From NCBI GenBank assembly GCA_029975525.1, contig JARKOX010000072.1, forward strand, positions 1 through 50,887: 50,887 nucleotides of DNA, given 5' to 3'. The DNA comes from Prolixibacteraceae bacterium. GTDB taxonomy: Bacteria; Bacteroidota; Bacteroidia; Bacteroidales; Prolixibacteraceae. The notes under the pieces are model-generated. The model made no database searches. It was not told where the DNA came from and saw only the letters and a program-made list of their open reading frames with translations. This document shows, piece by piece, positions 18,388 through 26,886 of this stretch. Every line of letters starts with the position of its first letter. The stretch's first letter is position 1. A program made the translations under genes and the position numbers.

Positions 18388-20121
18388 TTACTGTTTCAGT
18401 AACTTAAAAACGGCCGGCTGCCTTTCGTTTTCAAATCGTAAAACATACCAGCCCGGAACAAGATGTTTCAGTTGGAGGCGGTTGGTGCCGGGTTGAAGAA
18501 TCTGTGAATGGATAACAGCTCCGCCGGGCGACACCACACTGACCCGGCGGAAGTTTTCCGCCTGGATGATATACAGCTCGTCCTTCACCGGGTTAGGGTA
18601 GAAGAGTGGTGAGGAGGCGGGCTGTTGCGGTGCCGAAGAGACGATGGTCAGCGACTCCAGCCGGATATCTGAAAGGGTGAGCCCCACTGCAGACACGCCC
18701 AGGTCGAAAACCAGCCGGGATGACAGATCGGTGGTGGGCATGGTAAAAATATAGCTGAAGATTTTTTCGGTCGTTTCAAGAGTGAGGCGGTGGTAATCGC
18801 TGTAAGCATTCCACGGATCGCCCGATTTTCCGACATAGGTGTTGATGGTGCGGGGAGCTGCGGCGCTTGCCCTGAAGGAGACCCGGTACATCACCCCCTG
18901 CAGCAGCTGGAGGTTGCCTCTGGTCAGCTGCAGGTGCCAGCTCTCCGTCCCGCCCGACAGAACCGCGATTTCCAGCTTTTCTCCCGTATTGGACAGGCTG
19001 CCGTTCGCCCCGGCTTGTTTGCCGAGAAACCAGCCATCGTTGCCGTTCCGGAAATTGGAGGTATAAACCGGGGTGGCCACTACCTGCGCCGGCTGCGGCA
19101 TGGGGTTGTGCAGCAGGGCCTCTGCCAGCGGAGTCCGCAACTGTCCGGTCGCCGGGTCATAAATACCGAAACCGGCACTGAACTCCCAGTAAGCCCAGCT
19201 GAAACCCTGTTCTTCGAACCAGCGGGCAAGATAGGTTGTCCAGCGTACCCGCGATTGCATATCGGCTTTGTTGTAGGCGCCAAATTCTCCTATGTGGACC
19301 GGGATGTGGTTGACTTTCGAAAATGTATGGACTGCGCTGAACTCATTTTGGATGGTCTGCCGTTCGTTTTCGGTGTCATACCATTGGGTGCCCAGCCAGT
19401 TTTGCGCCTCCGCGCCGCTCCATTCTGCTCCCTGGTGGGTAAAGTGAAAAGGATTGTAGTAGTGGAGCGTCAGGATGATATGTTCGTCGGATGGCAGCTG
19501 CAGCGCGCTGAGGCCGCCCAGTCCGCCCCATTCGGCAGTTCCCAGCAGTACGCAGCGGGTAGGGTTGTTCTGGCGGATTTCGGCCAGGGCGTCGGCAAAA
19601 AAAGTATTCCATTTGGCCGCCGTCAGGGCGCCGTTGGGTTCGTTCAGCACTTCAAACAGCAGGCTGTCGGGGTACGACTGGAAAAATGTAGAAATTTGCC
19701 GCCATTGCGAGAGAAAACGTTCCTTTTCGCCGTCGGGATTGGCCATCAGCGCTTCGTGATGGTGCATATTGATGATAACGTGCAGTTTGTATTTCAGGGC
19801 GGTATCCACCACCTGTTTGATGCGGTTCAGGAATTCGGATTCGATGGTGTAGGGGGGAGCGGAAAGACTGCGGCTGGCCGGTTCCCACCGGATCGGGAGA
19901 CGCACATGTTGGAAGCCCAGTTCCGACAGGAGGCGAAAATATTCCGGTCGCCAGGGATTTCCCCACCCGGTTTCCGAAGGCGCTTCGAAACAGTTGCCCA
20001 TGTTGATCCCGCGTCCCAGCTTCTGGTTCAGCTGAAAAGCCGCTGTGCGCTGCTGGGCAGGGCTGCTGAGCGCGCCTGCCAGGATTAGGAAACAGAAAGT
20101 TAGCCGGAGTTTCATCTTCAT
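18388..20121 (-). CDS. Secreted GH5-family glycoside hydrolase with CBM-like and T9SS sorting domains
   Basis: 577 residues. A Sec signal (about 1-23, ending SSPAQQ) precedes a GH5 (beta/alpha)8 domain at about 30-345. The acid/base is Glu161 in FEVLNEPNG and the nucleophile is Glu279 in HIGEFGAY; conserved GRGINMGNCFEAP, LGFQHVRLPIRW and INMHHHEAL are also present. Residues about 352-495 look like a jelly-roll carbohydrate-binding module of the CBM4/9 kind (NDGWFLGKQAGANGSLS...VMYRVSFRA). The last 70 residues (FYPNPVKDELYI...VPGWYVLRFEN...KLLKQ) form a type A T9SS sorting domain, so the enzyme should cross the outer membrane by type IX secretion. An endo-beta-glucanase or mannanase activity is likely; exact specificity cannot be read. 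Confidence 0.92.
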   Translation of the reverse strand: MKMKLRLTFCFLILAGALSSPAQQRTAAFQLNQKLGRGINMGNCFEAPSETGWGNPWRPEYFRLLSELGFQHVRLPIRWEPASRSLSAPPYTIESEFLNRIKQVVDTALKYKLHVIINMHHHEALMANPDGEKERFLSQWRQISTFFQSYPDSLLFEVLNEPNGALTAAKWNTFFADALAEIRQNNPTRCVLLGTAEWGGLGGLSALQLPSDEHIILTLHYYNPFHFTHQGAEWSGAEAQNWLGTQWYDTENERQTIQNEFSAVHTFSKVNHIPVHIGEFGAYNKADMQSRVRWTTYLARWFEEQGFSWAYWEFSAGFGIYDPATGQLRTPLAEALLHNPMPQPAQVVATPVYTSNFRNGNDGWFLGKQAGANGSLSNTGEKLEIAVLSGGTESWHLQLTRGNLQLLQGVMYRVSFRASAAAPRTINTYVGKSGDPWNAYSDYHRLTLETTEKIFSYIFTMPTTDLSSRLVFDLGVSAVGLTLSDIRLESLTIVSSAPQQPASSPLFYPNPVKDELYIIQAENFRRVSVVSPGGAVIHSQILQPGTNRLQLKHLVPGWYVLRFENERQPAVFKLLKQ

Positions 20122-20407
20122 TCAGGTTCGTTTGTACCAAGATAAATGTTTTGCCGATAGCTTGTTGGGAAGGAGCAGGACTTTTCTCTGCAGAAAACCG
20201 GGAAAGCGCCCTAATTTAAAACCGAAATAAATTACGCCGTCTGTAAAACGAATTCCAACTTTTTTGCCGCTTTGAATTAGAAATCATTTACTTTTGAGCC
20301 GATATGCCATAAAATTCGATGTTGTCGCCTGACAGGGCGGGTTTTACCGCTTGGGGGCGATGATTTTGTTTTTAGCGCATCTCGATTGTTAAAAGCCAAA
20401 TCTGTTT
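20122..20407. other. Divergent intergenic region between the GH5 gene and the porin-paaK operon
   Basis: 286 bp without a gene. It holds one candidate rightward promoter (listed separately) and a GC-rich stretch at about 20325-20360 able to form small hairpins such as GCGG/CCGC around 20340. No convincing promoter for the leftward GH5 gene was found: TATCTTGG on the minus strand resembles a -7 element but lacks a spaced -33 element. Confidence 0.45.
20263..20296 (+). promoter_or_regulatory. Candidate promoter of the porin-paaK operon
   Basis: TTTG at 20263-20266 and a perfect TAnnTTTG match, TACTTTTG, at 20289-20296, with 22 bp between them (slightly long). RNA would start near 20303, giving a leader of about 105 nt before ATG 20408, enough for leader control. 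Confidence 0.45.
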
Positions 20408-21643
20408 ATGAACAAGCTGCTTGCCGTTGGTCTGCTGTGCTGGTGTATGCCTGCATTTTCGCAGTCCATCCTTACTGAAAAAAAAGTTAACCTTTCGTTT
20501 TCAGGCTTTGTCAAGAACGATTTTATTTTCGATACCCGGCGGAATGCAGAGGCGGTGGATGGTTTGTACACCTTGTGGCCCATGAAACCCCAGTACGATG
20601 CCAATGGAAAAGATATCAATGCGCAGCCCAGCGCCCGAATGTTCAGTATTTCCACCCGTTTTGGCACCCGTTTTTCCGGACTCGAGATCGGGCAGGTACA
20701 GGTAGGCGCTTATGTGGAGATTGACTTTACCGGCAACGATGCCGCCAACAGTATCCGTTTCCGGCATGCTTACACCACTTTTAACTGGCCCAAAACACAG
20801 CTGCTGTTTGGCCGGACCTGGCATCCTACCTTTGTTGAAAAGGTGTTTCCCGGGGTGATGGCGCTCAATACCGGTGTGCCATTTCAGGTGTTTAACCGCA
20901 GTCCGCAGGTGCGGATCACCCATCATCTTTCCCCTCACTTCGATGTGATTGCTGCCGCTTTGTACCAGATAAACTATATTAATTTTGGTCCCGACGGCGC
21001 ACTGGCCCGCTACCAACGCGATGCCCTGATTCCCAACCTGCACCTGCAGCTCCAGTATTTTAATGAAAACTGGGTTGCCGGAGCCGGCTTCGACTGGAAA
21101 ACGATCCAGCCGCGGAGTTTTACCACCGGCGCCGGCGGAAAAATTTATGCCACCAGCGAAAAGTTGCCAACCATCGCGGCGCTGGCTTACCTGAAATATA
21201 CCAGGGGAAAATTTGAGCTGAAAGCCAAATCCATGTTCGGGCAAAATGTCTCCGAAAGTTTGTTGCCGGGCGGTTATGCCGTGGCGTCGGTCGATCCGGT
21301 TACCGGACATGAAACCTACACCCCCACCAACCATCTTTATAATTTTGTGAATCTGTTGTACGGCGACACCTGGAAAGTAGGGGTGCTGGCCGGCTACATG
21401 AAAAATTTCGGTACCTCGGAAAATCCAACGGCTACCTTTTATGCCCGCGGCGCCGATGTCGATGTTTGTTACCGTCTCTCCCCCCAGCTTACCTGGAAAT
21501 ACAAACACCTGCTGATTTCCTGGGAACCGGAAATAACGACCGCTACCTACGGCCAAATCGATTTAACCGACCGGGGAAAGGTCAAAAATGCTGAAGCGGT
21601 CACCAATTTCCGTAGTTTATTCACTGTATTTTATTTGTTCTGA
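20408..21643 (+). CDS. Outer-membrane beta-barrel protein, porin-like
   Basis: This 411-residue protein has a Sec signal peptide (MNKLLAVGLLCWCMPAFSQS) and alternating hydrophobic/polar strands throughout: VNLSFSGFVKNDFIFDTRRNAEAV near the N-terminus, SISTRFGTRFSG, QVQVGAYVEIDFTGN, TQLLFGRTWHPTF, and the C-terminal strand SLFTVFYLF ending in Phe. This is the layout of a 16- to 18-strand channel; the FxGRTWHPTF region recalls DcaP-like and other substrate-specific porins, but the family is not certain. Its stop overlaps the start of a phenylacetate-CoA ligase by one base (TGATG), which implies coupled translation. A role in letting aryl acids cross the outer membrane is inference from this coupling. 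Confidence 0.75.
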   Translation: MNKLLAVGLLCWCMPAFSQSILTEKKVNLSFSGFVKNDFIFDTRRNAEAVDGLYTLWPMKPQYDANGKDINAQPSARMFSISTRFGTRFSGLEIGQVQVGAYVEIDFTGNDAANSIRFRHAYTTFNWPKTQLLFGRTWHPTFVEKVFPGVMALNTGVPFQVFNRSPQVRITHHLSPHFDVIAAALYQINYINFGPDGALARYQRDALIPNLHLQLQYFNENWVAGAGFDWKTIQPRSFTTGAGGKIYATSEKLPTIAALAYLKYTRGKFELKAKSMFGQNVSESLLPGGYAVASVDPVTGHETYTPTNHLYNFVNLLYGDTWKVGVLAGYMKNFGTSENPTATFYARGADVDVCYRLSPQLTWKYKHLLISWEPEITTATYGQIDLTDRGKVKNAEAVTNFRSLFTVFYLF

Positions 21644-22968
21644 TGATCTATTGGGAAAAAGAGTTAGAGGTTCTTTCGCGCAAAGAGCTTGAAAAAATTC
21701 AGGTTGAAAGGTTGAGGAAAACACTTTCGCAGGCTGCGCATTCGCCTTATTACGGCGAGTTGTTCCGGAAGCTTCACATTACTCCGGAAAAAATTGACCG
21801 GGTGGAACAGATCCGGGAATTGCCCTTTACCACCAAGCAGGACCTGCGCGACCACTATCCGTATGGTTTTTTGACGTTGCCCAAACGCGATATCATCCGG
21901 CTGCACAGTTCAAGCGGAACCACCGGAAATCCGACGGTGATTTTTCATAACCGTCACGATATCTCTTCGTGGGCGAATCTGATGGCCCGTTCGCTGTTTT
22001 GTGCCGGGGTGCGTGACACCGATGTTTTTCAGAACATTGTCGGGTACGGACTTTTTACGGGCGGACTGGGTTTTCAGTATGGAATTGAGCGGCTGGGCGC
22101 GCTGAGCATCCCGGCCGGAGCCGGTAACAGCCAGCGCCAGATCAAGCTGATGCGTGACTATGGCACCACCGTAATTCATGCCATCCCGAGTTACCTGGGC
22201 CGGCTCTACGAAGTATTCCAGGCCGAAGGCCTCGATCCCCAAAGGGATACCGAACTCCGCCTGCTGGTAATTGGCGCCGAACCGCACACCGAAGAGCAGC
22301 GCCGCCGCATCGAAGAGATGTTTGGCGTGAAGGCGTTTAACTCGTTTGGGCTTTCGGAGATGAACGGGCCGGGCGTCGCTTTTGAGTGCGAATACCAGTC
22401 GGGGCTGCATATCTGGGAAGATGCGTACATGGTTGAAATTGTCGATCCCCAAACGCTGCATCCCGTTGCCGACGGAGAATATGGCGAGCTGGTGATGACC
22501 ACCCTCGACCGCGAAGGAATGCCGCTGGTGCGCTACCGTACCCGCGATATCACCCGCATCCTGCCCGGCGATTGTCCGTGTGGGCGCACCCACCGCCGTA
22601 TCGACCGCATCACCGGCCGTTCCGACGACATGTTTATCATCAAAGGGTGCAACGTCTACCCGATGCAGATCGAAGGGGTGCTGCTGAAAATTCCGGAAGT
22701 GGGCGCCGACTACCTGATTACGCTCGATACCCTCAATGGCAGCGACGAAATGATTGTGGAGGTTGAGGTCAAACGCGACTGGTTTAACGGCGACGTAGCC
22801 CGGCTGGATAAACTTACACGCCAGATTACCAATCAGATTCGCGACGAAGTTTTAACCAAACCCATCGTCAGACTGGTTGAGCCGGGCTCTATCCCGAAAT
22901 CGGAAGGGAAAGCTGTCCGTGTCAGGGATTTGCGGGCAGCGTTGAAAGCCGGCAACTATTCGGCATAA
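21643..22968 (+). CDS. paaK: Phenylacetate-CoA ligase, copy 1
   Basis: PaaK activates phenylacetate (or a related aryl acid) to its CoA thioester, forming AMP and pyrophosphate. The 441-residue length is normal for the family. Seen: an N-terminal LPFTTKQDLRDHYPYG block, the AMP-binding P-loop SSSGTTGNPTV (89-99), FNSFGLSEMNGPG, YRTRDITRI, GRSDDMFIIKGCNVYPMQIE, and a C-terminal Lys in PKSEGKAVRV. It is coupled to the porin gene upstream (1-bp overlap) and followed 27 bp later by a tandem-ACT protein. It differs from the second copy in substrate-pocket regions, so the two may prefer different aryl acids (inference). Confidence 0.93.
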   Translation: MIYWEKELEVLSRKELEKIQVERLRKTLSQAAHSPYYGELFRKLHITPEKIDRVEQIRELPFTTKQDLRDHYPYGFLTLPKRDIIRLHSSSGTTGNPTVIFHNRHDISSWANLMARSLFCAGVRDTDVFQNIVGYGLFTGGLGFQYGIERLGALSIPAGAGNSQRQIKLMRDYGTTVIHAIPSYLGRLYEVFQAEGLDPQRDTELRLLVIGAEPHTEEQRRRIEEMFGVKAFNSFGLSEMNGPGVAFECEYQSGLHIWEDAYMVEIVDPQTLHPVADGEYGELVMTTLDREGMPLVRYRTRDITRILPGDCPCGRTHRRIDRITGRSDDMFIIKGCNVYPMQIEGVLLKIPEVGADYLITLDTLNGSDEMIVEVEVKRDWFNGDVARLDKLTRQITNQIRDEVLTKPIVRLVEPGSIPKSEGKAVRVRDLRAALKAGNYSA

Positions 22969-22995
22969 ATATTCAGAAACATAAATATTGAAAAA

Positions 22996-23427
22996 ATGGC
23001 TTATCAGGTATCCATCTTTCTCGAAAATAAAATCGGTCGCCTCGAAAGGGTCACCTCGGTATTGAAGGAGAACCGGATCAATATTCAGAATATGAGTTTG
23101 ATCCACACCGCCAACGGATGGGGAATTCTCAACCTGCTGGTGTCGTGTCCCGAACGGGCCTGTGCAAAACTTTGCGAAGCTGGTATGTCGGCCTCGCTGC
23201 GGAAAATTGTGGCTCTCGAAATGCAGGATGTGCCGGGCGGTCTCGATGGACTGCTCACCAAAATTGCTTCGGCCGGGGTGAATTTCACCAACGCTTACGG
23301 GCGGGTGGTAGAGCCGGGGCAAAAAGCCTTCTTTTTTATCGATGCCGACCAGATCGAAGATATCAATGAAAAATTGCAGGCAGTGGGGTTGACCCCGGTA
23401 AACGACGACCTGATTTACGGAGTTTAA
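22996..23427 (+). CDS. Small protein of two tandem ACT domains
   Basis: 143 residues. The first ACT unit (about 1-68) has the typical opening YQVSIFLENKIGRLERVTSVLKENRINIQNMSL, and the second (about 70-143) has VALEMQDVPGGLDGLLTKIASAGVNFTNAYG. ACT domains bind amino acids and act as allosteric sensors. Stand-alone tandem-ACT proteins often sit beside phenylacetate-CoA ligase and 2-oxoacid oxidoreductase genes in anaerobes. It lies 27 bp after paaK and 12 bp before the membrane protein, inside the same operon. It has no enzyme domain; a plausible role is aromatic amino acid sensing for the ligase (inference). Confidence 0.88.
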   Translation: MAYQVSIFLENKIGRLERVTSVLKENRINIQNMSLIHTANGWGILNLLVSCPERACAKLCEAGMSASLRKIVALEMQDVPGGLDGLLTKIASAGVNFTNAYGRVVEPGQKAFFFIDADQIEDINEKLQAVGLTPVNDDLIYGV

Positions 23428-23439
23428 GAACTAAAATTT

Positions 23440-24129
23440 ATGAAAAAACAAGATCTTATTTTTACCCTTTTTGTTGGATTGCTGTTTGTGCCTTTTTTTG
23501 TTTCCGGCACGTTGTACCAATTCTATCAGCAGTTTAATGTAGAGCATCCGTTTGTGACGGGTTTCCTGAAATTTGCCATTCTGGCCACCACCGGCGAAGC
23601 GCTGGGGTTGCGCCTGCGCGAAGGTGTTTACAACAAACCCGGGTTTGGGCTGCTGCCCCGGGCGGTCGTGTGGGGATTTCTCGGTTTGACAATCGTAATG
23701 GCTTTTCAGATCTTTTCGGCCGGGGCGCCCGTGTTTCTGGCAGCGCTGGGTATGGAGGGGGCGGCTGCATCGCTTGGCGGCCCCATGGGACCTTTGCGCA
23801 TCCTGACCGCTTTTGCCATCAGCGTGACGCTCAACCTGATCTATGCCCCCGTCATGATGACCTTGCATAAAATAACCGATACCCACATTATCAACAACAA
23901 CGGAACATTGTCGGGGCTGCTCCGTCCCATCCGGTTTGGCGAAATTTTCACCGGATTAAACTGGAACGTACAGTATAACTTTGTCTTCAAAAAAACCATT
24001 CCGTTTTTTTGGATTCCGGCGCATACCATCACTTTTTTGCTGCCATCCGAGTTTCGCGTCCTTTTTGCCGCCCTGCTCGGAATTGCGCTTGGGGTCATCC
24101 TGGCAATTGGGATATCAAAAAGTAAATGA
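23440..24129 (+). CDS. Six-helix inner-membrane protein, possibly Mpv17/PMP22-like
   Basis: 229 residues with about six hydrophobic segments, near residues 6-24, 38-55, 66-95, 107-132, 178-197 and 200-222. No known transporter signature was recognised. The C-terminal [41 protein letters not shown] block weakly resembles the conserved end of the Mpv17/PMP22 family (W-rich region, then NF..vP...R), so that family is suggested at low confidence. The stop overlaps an ATG of the second paaK frame (ATGA, 24126-24129). Its position between two ligase/ACT cassettes suggests a role in aryl acid transport or membrane association (inference). Confidence 0.7.
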   Translation: MKKQDLIFTLFVGLLFVPFFVSGTLYQFYQQFNVEHPFVTGFLKFAILATTGEALGLRLREGVYNKPGFGLLPRAVVWGFLGLTIVMAFQIFSAGAPVFLAALGMEGAAASLGGPMGPLRILTAFAISVTLNLIYAPVMMTLHKITDTHIINNNGTLSGLLRPIRFGEIFTGLNWNVQYNFVFKKTIPFFWIPAHTITFLLPSEFRVLFAALLGIALGVILAIGISKSK

Positions 24130-24152
24130 TAAATTGTAGTAGCGATATAAAA

Positions 24153-25451
24153 ATGATTTGGAACGAAAAAATTGAGTGTGCCAGCCGTGAGGAGATGAGG
24201 GCTTTACAATCGGAAAGGCTGGTAGAGACGGTACAGCGGGTTTACCACAGCATCCCGGGGTATCGCCGGAAGATGCAGGAGGTGGGGCTGGTCCCGGCCG
24301 ACATCCGCAGTATCGATGACCTGAGTAAATTACCTTTTACCACTAAAACCGACCTGCGCGACAACTATCCGTTCGGGATGTTTACGGTCCCGATGAGTGA
24401 AATTGTCCGGGTACACGCCTCGTCGGGAACCACCGGAAAACCTACTGTGGTGGGCTACACCCGCAAAGACCTTAATATGTGGGCCGAAGTGGTCACCCGC
24501 TCGCTGGTGATGGCCGGCGCGCACCGCAACGATATCGTACAGGTGGCCTACGGATATGGCCTCTTTACCGGTGGCCTGGGAATTCACTACGGAACAGAAA
24601 ACCTGGGGGCTACTGTTATTCCCATTTCGGGGGGAAATACCGAAAAGCAGATTCGGCTGATGCAGGATTTTGGGACTACCGTGATTACCTGCACCCCTTC
24701 GTATGCCCTTTATCTGGCTGAAGTGATGCAGGAAATGGGCATTCGTCCCGAGGAGTTGAAACTCCGGGTGGGGATTTTTGGCGCCGAACCGTGGAGTGAA
24801 AACATGCGCCGCGAAATTGAATCTAAGCTCAGGCTGAAAGCCATCGATATTTACGGGTTAAGCGAAGTGATCGGGCCGGGGGTTTCGTGCGAATGCCAGT
24901 TCCAGGCCGGCATGCACATCAACGAAGACCACTTTGTCCCGGAAATTATCGATCCGCAGACCTTGCAGCCGGTTGCACCGGGCGAACGCGGCGAACTGGT
25001 ATTTACCACCGTCACCAAAGAGGGGATTCCGCTGCTCCGTTACCGGACCCGCGACCTCACCCGGCTCATCTACGACCGTTGCGAATGTGGCCGTACCCTG
25101 GTGCGCATGGAAAAATGCACCGGCCGTTCCGACGACATGCTCATTATTCGCGGCGTGAATGTGTTTCCGTCGCAAATTGAAAGCGTACTGCTCGAAATGA
25201 GCGAAACCGAACCGCACTATCTCCTCATTGTGGACCGGGAAGGAAATCTCGATACCCTGAAACTGATGGTGGAGGTACAGGGACAGTTTTTCTCTGATGA
25301 AATCAGGGAATTGCAGGCCCTGCGCATGAAGATTACCCACAAAATTGAAAGCACCCTCGGCATTTCGGTCGATGTGAAACTGGTTGAACCCAAAACCATC
25401 GAACGGACAGCCGGAAAAGCCAAACGTGTGATTGACAACCGTAAACTCTGA
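24153..25451 (+). CDS. paaK: Phenylacetate-CoA ligase, copy 2
   Basis: 432 residues from ATG 24153 ([19 protein letters not shown]), which aligns with the start of the first copy; an ATG at 24126 overlapping the previous stop (ATGA) would add nine residues and may also be used. Motifs: [19 protein letters not shown]-loop [34 protein letters not shown], the [20 protein letters not shown] hinge block and C-terminal Lys in [10 protein letters not shown]. The first copy has GCNVYP where this one has GVNVFP. It is followed 4 bp later by its own tandem-ACT protein. As an AMP-forming ligase it should work in the direction of aryl acid activation. Confidence 0.93.
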   Translation: MIWNEKIECASREEMRALQSERLVETVQRVYHSIPGYRRKMQEVGLVPADIRSIDDLSKLPFTTKTDLRDNYPFGMFTVPMSEIVRVHASSGTTGKPTVVGYTRKDLNMWAEVVTRSLVMAGAHRNDIVQVAYGYGLFTGGLGIHYGTENLGATVIPISGGNTEKQIRLMQDFGTTVITCTPSYALYLAEVMQEMGIRPEELKLRVGIFGAEPWSENMRREIESKLRLKAIDIYGLSEVIGPGVSCECQFQAGMHINEDHFVPEIIDPQTLQPVAPGERGELVFTTVTKEGIPLLRYRTRDLTRLIYDRCECGRTLVRMEKCTGRSDDMLIIRGVNVFPSQIESVLLEMSETEPHYLLIVDREGNLDTLKLMVEVQGQFFSDEIRELQALRMKITHKIESTLGISVDVKLVEPKTIERTAGKAKRVIDNRKL

Positions 25452-25455
25452 AAAT

Positions 25456-25884
25456 ATGATTGCCAAACAAGTTTCCGTATTCTTAGAAAACAAATCGGGA
25501 CGGCTGAATGAGGTGACGCAGATCCTGGGCGACGCCGGGATCAATATTTCGGCCTTCAGTATTGCCGACACGTCCGATTTCGGCGTGCTGCGCATGATCG
25601 TCCCCGACCCCGAGAAAGCCGTGGAGGTGCTGCGCGATCACGATTTTTCGGTACAAACCACCCGCGTGATTTTGCTCAACAGCCCCAACCAGCCCGGGTC
25701 GCTGGCGGCTACCCTGAAAATCCTCAGCGCCGAAAATGTTTTTCTGGAATACCTCTACGCCTTTTCGATGAATGAAAACACCGCCGTGATTGTGATCCGG
25801 CCCACCGACATCGACAAGTGCATGGAAGTGATCAACCGGAACCGCGAAGCGCTGGAGAGCGGCGGCAGCCATTTTCAGATCTGA
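25456..25884 (+). CDS. Small protein of two tandem ACT domains, copy 2
   Basis: 142 residues from ATG 25456, 4 bp after the ligase stop; an upstream in-frame ATG at 25432 lies inside the ligase and is less likely. ACT unit one opens IAKQVSVFLENKSGRLNEVTQILGDAGINISAFSI, and unit two TRVILLNSPNQPGSLAATLKILSAENVFLEYLYAF. It resembles the first tandem-ACT protein in build but not closely in sequence, so the ligase-ACT cassette looks like an old duplication. It ends the operon: a long terminator hairpin starts 33 bp downstream. Confidence 0.88.
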   Translation: MIAKQVSVFLENKSGRLNEVTQILGDAGINISAFSIADTSDFGVLRMIVPDPEKAVEVLRDHDFSVQTTRVILLNSPNQPGSLAATLKILSAENVFLEYLYAFSMNENTAVIVIRPTDIDKCMEVINRNREALESGGSHFQI

Positions 25885-25916
25885 AAAAACAGACAAAGCG
25901 ATTTCCGGAAAAGCCG

Positions 25917-25971
25917 ACGCCTCGCATACAGGGCTTATTGTTAAGCCTTGCATGCCGGGCGTTATTTTTTT
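25917..25971 (+). terminator. Very long terminator hairpin overlapping the next promoter
   Basis: The arms 25917-25937 and 25942-25962 form 21 pairs with two mismatches and two G-T wobbles around a TTGT loop. The stem is followed by TTATTTTTTT (25962-25971). The end of the T-tract supplies most of the -33 TTTG (25969-25972) of the prephenate dehydratase promoter. Confidence 0.88.
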
Positions 25972-26001
25972 GACTCGCAACACGCAGAATTTGTATATTT
26001 G
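25969..26001 (+). promoter_or_regulatory. Consensus Bacteroidota promoter of the pheA-flavodoxin operon
   Basis: TTTG at 25969-25972, 21 bp spacer, then TATATTTG at 25994-26001, a perfect match to TAnnTTTG. RNA should start near 26008, leaving a leader of only about 14 nt to ATG 26022. This is the best promoter seen in the window. Confidence 0.8.
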
Positions 26002-26021
26002 GAATCATTAAAAACAAACGA

Positions 26022-26858
26022 ATGAAGCGAATCGCTATACAGGGAATTGCCGGGTCGTTCCACGAAGATGCCGCGCAACGATACTTTAACGAAGAGATAG
26101 AGGTGGTGGAGTGCAGGTCGTTCACGCGGGTGTGTGAGCTGGTCGACACCGACCAGGTGGAGTATGCCGTGATGGCTATCGAAAACTCCATTGCCGGCAG
26201 CCTGCTCAACAATTACCAGCTTATCCGCGACTTTCACCTTAAAATTATCGGTGAGATCTACCTGCATATCCAGATGAACCTGATGGCTGCCGAAGGGACC
26301 ACCAGACAGGATCTCCGCGATATCTATTCACACCCGATTGCGCTGAAACAGTGCGCCGAATACCTCGAGAAGAATTTTCCGCAGGTGGAGTTACATGAGA
26401 TGAGCGACACGGCGGCTTCAGCCCGGTTTATCGCCAACGAACGGCCTGCCGGAGCCGCCGCCATTGGCAACCAGCGTTCGGCCGATATGTACGGACTGCA
26501 GGTGTTGGACACCGGCCTGGAGACCAACCGGAAAAATTACACGCGCTTTCTGATCCTTTCGAAACACGGAAATTCCAGCGAAGGGACCAACAAAGCTTCC
26601 ATCTGTTTTGAAGTGGGACACTTCTACGGGGCGTTGGCCCGCGTGCTCAACACCTTTGCCGAAAACCGGATCAACCTCACCAAAATCCAGTCGGTGCCGA
26701 TTATCGGAAAACCCAATGAATATACGTTTCATGTCGATATTGAATGGGAGGCGTTGCCCAATTACGAACAGGCCATCCACCAGGTGCTCAAAAGCGTTTC
26801 GAGCCTTTCGATCCTGGGCGAATATGTGCGCGGCGAATTGGCAATACACAACCAGTAG
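26022..26858 (+). CDS. pheA: Prephenate dehydratase with ACT domain
   Basis: The enzyme converts prephenate to phenylpyruvate, the last dedicated step before phenylalanine. The 278-residue monofunctional type has a catalytic domain at about 1-185 and an ACT regulatory domain at about 195-275. Seen are the N-terminal IAIQGIAGSFHEDAA, the AVMAIENSIAGSLLNNY loop, IYSHPIALKQC, the catalytic TRF motif (Thr174-Arg175-Phe176 in NYTRFLIL), and the ACT block ASICFEVGHFYGALARVLNTFAENRINLTKIQSVPIIGKPNEYTF. No chorismate mutase domain is attached. It has its own promoter and is followed 28 bp later by flavodoxin. Confidence 0.95.
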   Translation: MKRIAIQGIAGSFHEDAAQRYFNEEIEVVECRSFTRVCELVDTDQVEYAVMAIENSIAGSLLNNYQLIRDFHLKIIGEIYLHIQMNLMAAEGTTRQDLRDIYSHPIALKQCAEYLEKNFPQVELHEMSDTAASARFIANERPAGAAAIGNQRSADMYGLQVLDTGLETNRKNYTRFLILSKHGNSSEGTNKASICFEVGHFYGALARVLNTFAENRINLTKIQSVPIIGKPNEYTFHVDIEWEALPNYEQAIHQVLKSVSSLSILGEYVRGELAIHNQ

Positions 26859-26886
26859 TGATTAATAAATTTAATACCAGGTAATT

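Noticed and set aside
18372-18403. Hairpin GTTGCTGAA/TTCAGTAAC between araB and the GH5 gene
   Set aside because: It overlaps the last codons of the GH5 gene and lacks a T-run on either side, so it is not listed as a terminator.
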